Assembly (NCBI GenBank): GCA_023266215.1
Contig: JAHFRQ010000020.1
Coordinates: 1 to 32,860, forward strand
Origin: Gammaproteobacteria bacterium
Lineage (GTDB): Bacteria; Pseudomonadota; Gammaproteobacteria; Coxiellales; Coxiellaceae
Direction of reading: 5' to 3'
Length of the DNA stretch: 32,860 nt
This document shows, one piece after another, positions 15,509-23,240 of the stretch. The notes beneath the pieces are model-generated. The model saw only the letters and a list, made by a program, of their open reading frames with translations. It had not been told where the DNA came from and did not search any database. The translations under genes were made by a program, and so were the position numbers. The stretch's first letter is position 1. Each line of letters opens with the position of its first letter.

Positions 15509-16774
15509 ATGATCGATCCAAAATTATTAAGACAAGATCCAGAAGCAGTTTTTTTGGCGGCAAAACGCCATGGCGTTGAAATTGATATCCAGCATTATCA
15601 AACATTAGAAGATCAGCGCAAAGTATTGCAAGATAAAACGCAAAGCTTGCAAGCACAACGCAATCAAAATGCCAAATCAGTCGGCATTGCAAAATCCAAA
15701 GGCGAAGATGTTGCAGTTTTATTAGCAGAAGTTGAAAATTTAAGTGCAGAACTTAAAAAGCACGAAACTGAGTTAGAAATTATTCAGCAGCAATTATTAG
15801 ATTTTCAATATTTAATCCCGAATATTTTATTAGCATCAGTTCCAGATGGAAAATCAGAAGCGGATAATCTTGAGATTCGCAAATGGGGTGACATTAAAAA
15901 ATTTGATTTCACACCAAAAGATCACGTTGAATTAGGGGCGCGTGATGATTTAATGGATTTTGAAGCAGCATCTAACATGTCTGGCGCACGCTTTGTTGTC
16001 TTAAAAGCGGGTCTTGCAAAATTGCAGCGCGCTTTGGCTGAATTTATGCTGGATTTGCATATTAATCAGCATGGTTACACCGAAGTATATGTACCATATT
16101 TAGTTCATCCTAATGCCATGGTTGGCAGCGGACAGCTTCCTAAATTCTCTGCTGACTCATTTGCAATTACTGGCGAGCAAGATTTCAGATTAATTCCAAC
16201 GGCAGAAGTCTCGATGGTAAATATTGTTCGCGATCAAATTATTGATGCAAAACAATTGCCTTTAAAGTTCGTCGCGCACTCGCCTTGTTTTCGAAGTGAA
16301 GCGGGTTCCTACGGAAAAGACACGCGCGGCATGATTCGCCAGCATCAATTTCAAAAAGTGGAATTGGTGCAAATTGCGAAACCCGAGGATTCAGAAAAAA
16401 TTCATGAAGAAATGGTTTTGCATGCTGAAAAAGTTTTGCAACTATTAAACTTGCCTTATCGTGTTGTTTTATTATGTTCCGCAGATACTGGCTTTACCGC
16501 AGCTAAAACCTATGATTTAGAAGTGTGGCTGCCCAGTCAAAATACATATCGTGAAATATCATCCTGCAGTAATTGCATGGATTTTCAAGCGCGACGCCTG
16601 AAAACGCGATTTAAAGCCTCTGACAAGCCCGAATTGGTTCATACACTCAATGCCTCAGGTTTAGCTGTCGGACGCACATTGGTTGCTATATTAGAAAATT
16701 ACCAAGATAAAGACGGTAAAATTCATATTCCTGAGGTTTTATGGCCGTATATGAACGGGATTGCGGTGATCTAA
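15509..16774 (+). CDS. serS: Seryl-tRNA synthetase
   Basis: SerS charges tRNA-Ser with serine. From ATG 15509 the protein is 421 residues, starting MIDPKLLRQDPEAVFLAAKR, the usual family start; TTG 15440 would add a non-conserved 23 residues. Residues 30-105 form the long coiled-coil arm that contacts the tRNA long variable arm. The class II core follows with motif 2 (PCFRSEAGSYGKDTRGMIRQ) and motif 3 (LNASGLAVGRTLVAILENYQ). A tRNA-Ser(UGA) substrate is encoded at 21018. No terminator is visible after the gene. Confidence 0.95.
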   Translation: MIDPKLLRQDPEAVFLAAKRHGVEIDIQHYQTLEDQRKVLQDKTQSLQAQRNQNAKSVGIAKSKGEDVAVLLAEVENLSAELKKHETELEIIQQQLLDFQYLIPNILLASVPDGKSEADNLEIRKWGDIKKFDFTPKDHVELGARDDLMDFEAASNMSGARFVVLKAGLAKLQRALAEFMLDLHINQHGYTEVYVPYLVHPNAMVGSGQLPKFSADSFAITGEQDFRLIPTAEVSMVNIVRDQIIDAKQLPLKFVAHSPCFRSEAGSYGKDTRGMIRQHQFQKVELVQIAKPEDSEKIHEEMVLHAEKVLQLLNLPYRVVLLCSADTGFTAAKTYDLEVWLPSQNTYREISSCSNCMDFQARRLKTRFKASDKPELVHTLNASGLAVGRTLVAILENYQDKDGKIHIPEVLWPYMNGIAVI

Positions 16775-16786
16775 TCTTTCATAATA

Positions 16787-16815
16787 TTGTATAATATAAA
16801 CTTATATAATATAAT
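16787..16815 (+). promoter_or_regulatory. Sigma-70 promoter of the second orphan ATPase gene
   Basis: TTGTAT (16787-16792) and a consensus TATAAT (16810-16815) are separated by exactly 17 bp in a very AT-rich stretch. A second TATAAT-like element (16791-16796) lies upstream. The predicted transcript would start near 16822, about 30 bases before ATG 16851. Confidence 0.6.
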
Positions 16816-16850
16816 ACTATGAAATTACATTGATAGAATTGAGCATAATC

Positions 16851-17978
16851 ATGAGCAACTTATTTCCCATTGGGCTTGCCGCAGGCGAAGGTTTTTGCAA
16901 CCGCGTCAAAGAGCGTGAGTTGCTTGCTAATAATATTAAAAATACACGCCACACTGTCCTCATCAGCCCAAGGCGTTACGGTAAAACTAGCCTCGTGACT
17001 GAAGTGATCAAATCGCTGGATTATCCTCACTGCGAAATGGATTTTTTATTATGCGGCAATCCGGATGCAGCTCAAGCTATTATTTTAGAAAAAGTGGGTC
17101 AGCTGCTCTATAAGATATTACCTAAAACATCACAGCTTAAAAAGCACATGCTCAATATCTTTGGAAAATTCAGACCCGAGATTTCATTGACGTATCATGA
17201 AGTAGAAATGGGTGTGAAATTACATAAGGATAAAAATCAAAGCAGTGATGCAACCACCATCAGCGATGTGTTGGAAAATTTGGATAAAGCGGCCATGCTT
17301 GCAAAAAAGCGCGTTGTTATTTTTATGGATGAATTTCAACAAATCGGGTTGCTCGGTGATCAACACGTGATTGAGGCTGCAATTCGCCATGCAGCTGAAC
17401 GTTCAAAATGGGTAAGTTATGTTTTTTCTGGGAGCAATAGGCATTTGTTATTTCAAATGTTTAGTGACAAAAAAAGGCCATTTTATCGGTTATGTGACAA
17501 CTTTGTTATCAAGCGAATATCAGAAAGTGAGCATATTTTATTTATTCAAAAACACGCGAAATCAAAATGGAAAAAAATACTGGACGATGACACAATGAAA
17601 ATTATTTTAAGATTGTCAGAGTCACATTCTTATTATATTAATTTAATTTGCAATTATTTCTGGTCGAATAATATTTTTCCGACAGCTGATAAAGTAGAGT
17701 CAATTTGGAAAAAGTATGTGCAAAATCAGCGTGCGATTTTTTCGTCTGATATTGCAGACTTAAGCAATAATCAAAAAACAGTATTAAAATATTTTGCAAC
17801 GCATCTCATTGATCAGCCATACTCAAAAGAAGTGTGGCTCAATACGCAATTAACACCAGCAAGCTTAAAGCAAGCTATTACTAAGCTAATCTCTATAGAT
17901 ATTCTTTTTATCGATGATAATGGTTATGTGCGTGTATTGGATCCCGCGATGAAAACATTTATCTGCAATGACACTTAA
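16851..17978 (+). CDS. Orphan AAA ATPase (COG1672-like)
   Basis: The 375-residue protein begins FPIGLAAGEGFCNRVKEREL, the entry segment typical of ATPases of the COG1672 type. Walker A is SPRRYGKTS (39-47) and Walker B is VVIFMD160-E161. A sensor-like YVFSGSNRHLL follows. The C-terminal region (about 290-375) looks like a winged helix (SNNQKTVLKYFATHLIDQPY, then LKQAITKLISIDILF). Its substrate is unknown. It is monocistronic with its own promoter and converges with the sterol reductase gene, overlapping it by 4 bp. It is not closely similar to the ATPase at 9477. ATG 16851 is preferred over an in-frame TTG at 16830. Confidence 0.75.
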   Translation: MSNLFPIGLAAGEGFCNRVKERELLANNIKNTRHTVLISPRRYGKTSLVTEVIKSLDYPHCEMDFLLCGNPDAAQAIILEKVGQLLYKILPKTSQLKKHMLNIFGKFRPEISLTYHEVEMGVKLHKDKNQSSDATTISDVLENLDKAAMLAKKRVVIFMDEFQQIGLLGDQHVIEAAIRHAAERSKWVSYVFSGSNRHLLFQMFSDKKRPFYRLCDNFVIKRISESEHILFIQKHAKSKWKKILDDDTMKIILRLSESHSYYINLICNYFWSNNIFPTADKVESIWKKYVQNQRAIFSSDIADLSNNQKTVLKYFATHLIDQPYSKEVWLNTQLTPASLKQAITKLISIDILFIDDNGYVRVLDPAMKTFICNDT

Positions 17979-19285
17979 AAAATCTTAGCCCACGGAATAA
18001 TTTTATTTTGCACCTTTGCGCAATACTGATCCCAGTATGAGCCGTATTTAATTTTGCAGCGCGCTTCGTCGCGATAAGAGCGATGCACCAACAGTGCAAT
18101 TAAAAATACGACATAAAACCACGGTAAAAAATTCACGAATAAAACAGGCAGTGTCCAAAAAATCGCAGCTGCTATTTCTAATAAATAATGAAAGTGACGC
18201 GATAATCCCCAAAAGCCAGACACCAATAAAATACTACTTTTGGTATCGCCTTGCTGATTGGTGTAAGTTGCATAGATAAGCTCGGGTTTTTTCCCAAAAA
18301 CAGTGCAGTTTCCTGCGGTTTCACGAACTTTTTGTCTTTGTGCATCAGCCCAATAATTTAATATCACTGATAAGACACCCAAGACAAAAATGCTGATTGC
18401 AATAATAGGTGAGAAATTATAAGGATGATTGACTAAATACATGACGGGCAATGTGTAAATGCTCGGCACCCACACCAAACAGCCCCAGCAAATATAAAAT
18501 CCAGCGCGATCATGCATGATGTCCATTGATCGCAAGTAACCTGCTTCCCAATAAAAAAACTTGGCAATATAAACTAACATAATGCCAACTGAAATCATCA
18601 TGGCGTTACTCAAACCAAATAACTCAGTTTGTTTTGCAGCAAAAGAAATAATAATGAGCACCCAAGACATCATCCCAAAGCGACAATTGGTAAATTGCTT
18701 GACATCCCATCCAAAAATGCGTGGATACAATTCAGCGCCCCAGTAATAATCAAAAATAAAGTTTCCGGTTGTGCTGTGATCAGAAGAAGAAGGTGCAAAT
18801 CGGCCTTTAAAATAAAGCAGCAAACAAAATAATAAGCTGAATACATTAAGCGATCCTAAAATTCCCGCAAAATGATCATAAATAATAGTCGGGGAAAACA
18901 GAGCGAATTTAAAAGAAAGGATGCAAAATAAAAATAGGGTTATTAGAAAACAAGCAAAACCATTATTTTTATACGTGGGAATATTACCATGTGGTGTTTC
19001 AGGGCCATAAACTGTTTTGCCGGGAATGATTCTCATTAAAATAAGCTGCGTTGCCATAAAAATAAAAATCATTTTCCAGGCAATGGCGCTGCCGAAAAAG
19101 ATGGGTTGCCATACTTCCCACAACGTTGAAAAAAAGCCTTGAATAATCACCAAATGCATAAAGGCATGCAGTGAGCCGCCCATATCAAGATTAATATGCC
19201 AGACCAAAATGGCCATCGGTGGACAACAGAGCATTAATAATAATGGGACGAGGGTTTTTCGAAAAAATGATTGAGATGTTTGCAT
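17975..19285 (-). CDS. Eukaryote-like sterol reductase (ERG4/ERG24/DHCR7 family)
   Basis: This 436-residue polytopic membrane protein has about nine or ten hydrophobic segments. The C-terminal signatures of sterol C-7/C-14/C-24 reductases are intact: LLVSGFWGLSRHFHYL (from about 353), HRSYRDEARCKIKYGSYW (from about 401) and the terminal IIPWAKIF. The segment MDIMHDRAGFYICWGCLVW, then YLVNHP, resembles 7-dehydrocholesterol reductase most. Such enzymes use NADPH to reduce sterol double bonds. Bacterial homologues are known in Coxiella and amoeba-associated chlamydiae. No sterol-synthesis genes are nearby, so host sterols are the likely substrate. ATG 19285 has GGAG seven bases upstream; GTG 19306 is in frame but less likely. 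Confidence 0.88.
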   Translation of the reverse strand: MQTSQSFFRKTLVPLLLMLCCPPMAILVWHINLDMGGSLHAFMHLVIIQGFFSTLWEVWQPIFFGSAIAWKMIFIFMATQLILMRIIPGKTVYGPETPHGNIPTYKNNGFACFLITLFLFCILSFKFALFSPTIIYDHFAGILGSLNVFSLLFCLLLYFKGRFAPSSSDHSTTGNFIFDYYWGAELYPRIFGWDVKQFTNCRFGMMSWVLIIISFAAKQTELFGLSNAMMISVGIMLVYIAKFFYWEAGYLRSMDIMHDRAGFYICWGCLVWVPSIYTLPVMYLVNHPYNFSPIIAISIFVLGVLSVILNYWADAQRQKVRETAGNCTVFGKKPELIYATYTNQQGDTKSSILLVSGFWGLSRHFHYLLEIAAAIFWTLPVLFVNFLPWFYVVFLIALLVHRSYRDEARCKIKYGSYWDQYCAKVQNKIIPWAKIF

Positions 19286-19316
19286 AGTATGCTCCGTGTT
19301 TAACACAACTTCGCAT

Positions 19317-19345
19317 ACTATACCGATTTTTTGAAGCTAGCCCAA
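19317..19345 (-). promoter_or_regulatory. Promoter of the sterol reductase gene
   Basis: On the minus strand TTGGGC (19345-19340) and TATAGT (19322-19317) are 17 bp apart. The -35 lies inside the last codons of the upstream L,D-transpeptidase-like gene. The predicted transcript has a leader of about 25 bases before ATG 19285. This suggests the reductase is expressed on its own. Confidence 0.5.
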
Positions 19346-20143
19346 ATTTCTTTTGACAGTATTATCTAATTTCACGATATATTGTGAAAAAATACTGTGA
19401 TTGCGCGCTAAAATATCGTCATATAAAGCTTGGCCCTGTGCTGATAAAGGATGCGCAACACGTGGGTCATGATTTTCAGGTGAAGCATAAGCGAATAAGA
19501 CACTTTGACCTTTAATGTCACCCATCAGCGAATCAACACGCGCCGGATTAACGGCAAAGCAGCCCCAGCTTCTGCCGGCATAACCATTTTGTCTGATAAA
19601 AGCCGGTGTCACATAAGAAGCTTGATGAATCACAACTGCGCGCTCTTGCGCATTGCTATTAATGCCCGGTTCAAGACCCGTTACTCGCATTGATTTGCCA
19701 TGTTCACCAGAATAAATATCACCCGTTGTATAAATACCAGGACTCGATTCTAAAGAGCCGGGTTGATTTGAAAAATGTTTCGCATAAATTTCACCCGAAT
19801 TTTTGCCTTGTGCAACGTGCATTGCCATTAACACTTTGCGTGTGTGCAAATTAATAACCCACATGCGCTTGTCATAAGAGGGCAGGTTAAAATTCACGAC
19901 CGTCAAAATGCCATTGTTTGAAACATCATGATGATCGAGCGCCCATTGATAACCATTGATCGCATATTTCAACACCTGAGGCGTCAAACCAGCGGTGTGT
20001 GGTTGCGTTAAAATACCGCCATTTTGCTGCGGTTGATCTGAACAGCTGGTCAAAGCAAGCGTTAAAACGATAAGCGCCGCTGCCATGCCCAAGGTAATTT
20101 TTAAATATCTCGCTAATTTATTGATTTTCATTATTATTTTCAT
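19337..20143 (-). CDS. L,D-transpeptidase-like lipoprotein (YkuD_2 type)
   Basis: This 268-residue protein has a lipoprotein signal peptide with lipobox LTSC (Cys34). The catalytic domain has the murein L,D-transpeptidase pattern: VVIHQASYV with the conserved His, then GRSWGCFAVNP with Cys195 as the expected nucleophile. Residues NFNLPSYDKRMWVINLHTRK and SPGIYTTGD also fit the YkuD_2 family. It is likely tethered in the periplasm and may cross-link or trim peptidoglycan. ATG 20143 or 20131 gives a proper signal peptide; ATG 20203 would add an unusual leader. In many relatives the position after the active-site Cys is Pro; here it is Phe. Confidence 0.8.
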   Translation of the reverse strand: MKIIMKINKLARYLKITLGMAAALIVLTLALTSCSDQPQQNGGILTQPHTAGLTPQVLKYAINGYQWALDHHDVSNNGILTVVNFNLPSYDKRMWVINLHTRKVLMAMHVAQGKNSGEIYAKHFSNQPGSLESSPGIYTTGDIYSGEHGKSMRVTGLEPGINSNAQERAVVIHQASYVTPAFIRQNGYAGRSWGCFAVNPARVDSLMGDIKGQSVLFAYASPENHDPRVAHPLSAQGQALYDDILARNHSIFSQYIVKLDNTVKRNLG

Positions 20144-20251
20144 CTTTTTGGTTGTGCGAAAGAGGTTCAATATACACGATCGCACAAAAAAAGACCATCT
20201 CATTTTACGATATTTTAGTGAAATATTGCTAAGCCATTGATCTTTCTAAAA

Positions 20252-20929
20252 CTACCTGCGATTTCCAGAAAACGCAGCGAGTATTTGCAATAAGCTTAAG
20301 AATAAGTTCAAGATATCCAAATACAAGCTGATGGTTGCCATAATGTAGTTCGTTTGACCGCCCAGCAGGATTTGGCTGGTGTTGTAGAGAATGTAGCCTG
20401 AGAAAATCACTACAAACGCGAATGACATACCTAATTGCAAGATGGGTAGATGAAATAACATCCCCGCGAGACTCAATAAAAACGCGCCCAATAGAGCGAC
20501 AAATAAAAACCCAGCAAGATAGCTGAAATCTTTTTTGGTTGTCAGAACGTAAGCAGACAAAGCCAAAAAGATCACGCCCGTTGCGCCAAGAGAAGTTAAA
20601 ATCAATTGCGAGCCGTTGGTGAACTCTTTGATGTACATGTTCATCATGGGTCCCATGGTATAGCCAACAAAGCCTGTGAAAGCAAAAATAGAAACCAAGC
20701 CCCAAACAGAGTTGCGCAGCCACATGGTTAAAAACAACAAGCCGAACATACCAATAATTTGAATCAAAAAGTTAAGCGGCATCGCATTAGTACGCATGGC
20801 AATGCCTGCCATTGCAGCACTAAAGAGCAAGGTTAAGCTTAATAAGAAGTACGTTTTTCTCAATACTTCGTGCGTTGCAATAGTGGATGTGTAACCTGAT
20901 TGAACAACATTTATTTTCAAAGGACGCAT
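20252..20929 (-). CDS. Bax inhibitor-1/YccA family membrane protein
   Basis: This 225-residue protein has seven membrane segments and the BI-1 family pattern: VLRKTYFLLSLTLLFSAAMA at the start, GFVGYTMGPMMNMYI in the middle, and YILYNTSQILLGGQ with LYLDILNLFLSLLQIL at the end. E. coli YccA binds FtsH and modulates turnover of membrane proteins. ATG 20929 is chosen because GGAG lies seven bases upstream; TTG 20935 is in frame. It is divergent from tRNA-Ser and has its own upstream gap of about 80 bp. Confidence 0.9.
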   Translation of the reverse strand: MRPLKINVVQSGYTSTIATHEVLRKTYFLLSLTLLFSAAMAGIAMRTNAMPLNFLIQIIGMFGLLFLTMWLRNSVWGLVSIFAFTGFVGYTMGPMMNMYIKEFTNGSQLILTSLGATGVIFLALSAYVLTTKKDFSYLAGFLFVALLGAFLLSLAGMLFHLPILQLGMSFAFVVIFSGYILYNTSQILLGGQTNYIMATISLYLDILNLFLSLLQILAAFSGNRR

Positions 20930-20964
20930 ATTCAAACTCCAAGATGATTAATTTGCAATGAGTA

Positions 20965-20993
20965 TAGCAAAAAAGAACTGAGTGTTGTATATT
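20965..20993 (+). promoter_or_regulatory. Possible promoter of tRNA-Ser
   Basis: TATATT (20988-20993) is followed by a GC-rich discriminator (TCCCGTCG), a pattern common in stable-RNA promoters. TAGCAA (20965-20970) lies 17 bp upstream but is a poor -35. Transcription may continue into the regulator gene, which starts 22 bp after the tRNA. Confidence 0.35.
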
Positions 20994-21017
20994 TCCCGTC
21001 GTGTTACGAAAAATTCA

Positions 21018-21106
21018 GGAGAGATGGCAGAGTGGTTTAATGCGACGGTCTTGAAAACCGTTGAGGGTAACTCCCTCCCAGAGTTCGAATCTCTGTCTCT
21101 CCGCCA
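21018..21106 (+). tRNA. tRNA-Ser (anticodon UGA)
   Basis: The acceptor stem pairs GGAGAGA (21018-21024) with TCTCTCC (21096-21102), followed by discriminator G and an encoded CCA. The anticodon loop CTTGAAA reads UGA. A long variable arm (GAGGGTAACTCCCTC region) marks a class II tRNA, as expected for serine. The T loop contains GTTCGAAT. It reads UCN codons. Confidence 0.95.
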
Positions 21107-21128
21107 CTTTCGAAATTAGGAATATATT

Positions 21129-21776
21129 GTGATCAATGTATTACTGGTGGACGATCATGACTTGGTACGCGCAGGAATTAAAAGAATTCTTGATGACGTA
21201 TCAGGTATCAAAGTAATTGGCGAAGCCAATTCCGGCGAAGATGCGGTAAAGCAAGTTCGCAAATTTCATCCCAATGTCGTTTTAATGGACGTCAAAATGC
21301 CTGGCATAGGCGGTTTTGAAGCCACGCGAAAATTATTACGCATTGATCCTGATATAAAAGTATTGGTTCTAACCATTTGCGACAACGATTTATATCCAGC
21401 CAGATTATTACAAGTCGGCGCTGCGGGCTATTTAACCAAGGGCGCATCGATGGAAGAAATGGTGCGTGCGATTCGCGCGGTTAATTCGGGTCAGCGCTAT
21501 ATTAGTCCTGATGTGGCCAGTCGCTTAGCTTTCAGACATGTGACAGACAATGAAATATCACCCTTTGAATTATTATCTGAGCGTGAATTGCAGGTCATGA
21601 TGATGATCACGCGCGGTTTAAATGCACCTGCCATTGCCGAAAGTTTATGTTTAAGCGCAAAAACAGTGAATAGCTATCGTTATAGAATATTCAAAAAATT
21701 AAAAGTCAAAAATGATGTAGAATTAACATTATTGGCCATTCGACATGGCTTGGTTGATTCTGAAAAATTGTCATAA
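21129..21776 (+). CDS. GacA/UvrY/LetA-type response regulator
   Basis: This 215-residue NarL-family regulator has a receiver domain with acidic pocket D8-D9 and phospho-acceptor D54 in VVLMDVKMPG, then LTKGAS with the conserved Lys. A LuxR-type helix-turn-helix follows (LSERELQVMMMITRGLNAPA, then LCLSAKTVNSYRYRIFKKL). In gammaproteobacteria GacA drives small RNAs that titrate CsrA; in Legionella LetA controls the switch to the transmissive phase. Its position directly before uvrC, 3 bp away, is the conserved uvrY-uvrC arrangement. The start is GTG 21129. The partner kinase is not in the window. Confidence 0.92.
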   Translation: MINVLLVDDHDLVRAGIKRILDDVSGIKVIGEANSGEDAVKQVRKFHPNVVLMDVKMPGIGGFEATRKLLRIDPDIKVLVLTICDNDLYPARLLQVGAAGYLTKGASMEEMVRAIRAVNSGQRYISPDVASRLAFRHVTDNEISPFELLSERELQVMMMITRGLNAPAIAESLCLSAKTVNSYRYRIFKKLKVKNDVELTLLAIRHGLVDSEKLS

Positions 21777-21779
21777 AAA

Positions 21780-23234
21780 ATGCTTAAGGAAAAACTAATA
21801 TTATTGCCTAATAAACCTGGCATTTATCAAATGCTAGATTCTGTCGGGAAAATTTTATATGTCGGTAAAGCTAAAAATTTAAAAAAACGTGTTTCAAGTT
21901 ATTTTCGCAAGAATATTATCGATAAAAAAACCGCAGCGCTCATGGAAAAAGTGTGTGATATCGAAACGATTGTGACAGAAAATGAAAATCAAGCATTATT
22001 ATTAGAAGCCAATTTAATTAAACAGCATCACCCGCGATATAATATTATTTTTCGAGATGATAAAGCCTACCCTTATTTATTTTTATCTCAGCACAAATTT
22101 CCTCGCTTAGATTACGCGCGCAATAAAAAGCACGAGAAGGGTCGTTATTTTGGGCCTTATCCGAATACAGGATCGGTTCGCAATACGTTGGCATTAATTC
22201 AAAAACTATTTAAATTAAGACAGTGCAGCGATATTTTTTTTAAAAGCCGCTCAAGGCCTTGCTTGCAATATCAAATTAATCGTTGCACAGCACCTTGCGT
22301 TAAATACGTGAATGAAAAAGATTATAATACGCAAGTTCAAGATGCGGTTTTATTTTTAAAAAATAAAAAATCAACCATTCTAAAAGAAATAAAATCCAGA
22401 ATGCAGAAAGCATCTCTGCAATTAGAATTTGAAAAAGCAGCGCATTATCGCGATTTATTGGAAAAATTACAGCAGCTACAGGATCAAGCGTTTGATGCAT
22501 TTGATGTGGCAGAACAAATTGAAGCTATTGCGCACAAGCAATTAATGGAAAAATTTGAAGCGCTTAAAATTATATTAGATTTGCAAGAGATACCCAGTCA
22601 AATTGAATGCTTTGATATTAGTCACACAAATGGCACGAATACCAAAGCGTCATGTGTGGTGTTTGGTGTTGAGGGGGCGATTAAAAAACTGTACCGCCAA
22701 TTTGATATTAACAATATTACGCCAGGCGATGATTATGCTGCGATGAAACAAGTGCTGACCAGGCGATACTCCAAAAATAAATTACTACCCGATTTAATTA
22801 TAGTCGATGGCGGCAAGGGACAGTTAAAGCAAGCAGAAATGGTTTTAAAAGAATTAAACATCAATCATATTACCTTGCTGGGTGTTGCCAAGGGTGAGGG
22901 TCGAAAGCCGGGCCTTGAAAAATTATATTTATCGAGCAGAAAATCGCCGATAGCGCTCAAATCAGATCACTTGGCGCTCCATTTAATTCAAACCATTCGC
23001 GATGAAGCGCATCGATTTGCCATTACGGCGCACAGAAAAAAACGCGGGAAGATGCAAATTAAATCTTCCCTTGAAAATATTGCTGGTATTGGTAAAAAGA
23101 GACGTTTAGAATTGCTTCGGCATTTTAATGGTTTGCAAGCATTGCAAAAAGCGAGTGTCAATGAGATTTCGCAAGTGCCAGGTATCAGCGACAATTTAGC
23201 CAAAAAAATATATTTACATATTCACAAGGATTAA
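21780..23234 (+). CDS. uvrC: Excinuclease UvrC, shortened
   Basis: UvrC makes both incisions in nucleotide-excision repair. The N-terminal GIY-YIG nuclease (PGIYQMLDSVGKILYVGKAK), the UVR domain that binds UvrB (about 201-235, LEFEKAAHYRDLLEKL) and the C-terminal HhH tandem (IAGIGKKRRLELLRHFNGL) are present. The RNase H-like nuclease keeps D279 in ECFDISHTNG, D317/D318 in TPGDDYAAM, D343 in IIVDGGKGQ and H411 in RDEAHRFAI. The protein is 484 residues, against about 600 normally. The missing ~110 residues lie between the UVR domain and ECFDISH, only about 45 residues apart here. The frame is intact, so this is not a pseudogene by frameshift. Confidence 0.9.
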   Translation: MLKEKLILLPNKPGIYQMLDSVGKILYVGKAKNLKKRVSSYFRKNIIDKKTAALMEKVCDIETIVTENENQALLLEANLIKQHHPRYNIIFRDDKAYPYLFLSQHKFPRLDYARNKKHEKGRYFGPYPNTGSVRNTLALIQKLFKLRQCSDIFFKSRSRPCLQYQINRCTAPCVKYVNEKDYNTQVQDAVLFLKNKKSTILKEIKSRMQKASLQLEFEKAAHYRDLLEKLQQLQDQAFDAFDVAEQIEAIAHKQLMEKFEALKIILDLQEIPSQIECFDISHTNGTNTKASCVVFGVEGAIKKLYRQFDINNITPGDDYAAMKQVLTRRYSKNKLLPDLIIVDGGKGQLKQAEMVLKELNINHITLLGVAKGEGRKPGLEKLYLSSRKSPIALKSDHLALHLIQTIRDEAHRFAITAHRKKRGKMQIKSSLENIAGIGKKRRLELLRHFNGLQALQKASVNEISQVPGISDNLAKKIYLHIHKD

Positions 23235-23240
23235 TTTTTA

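Noticed and set aside
20229-20723. 164-codon ORF overlapping the BI-1 gene in another frame
   Set aside because: The overlapping BI-1/YccA frame has clear family motifs, seven membrane segments and a Shine-Dalgarno; the other frame has none.
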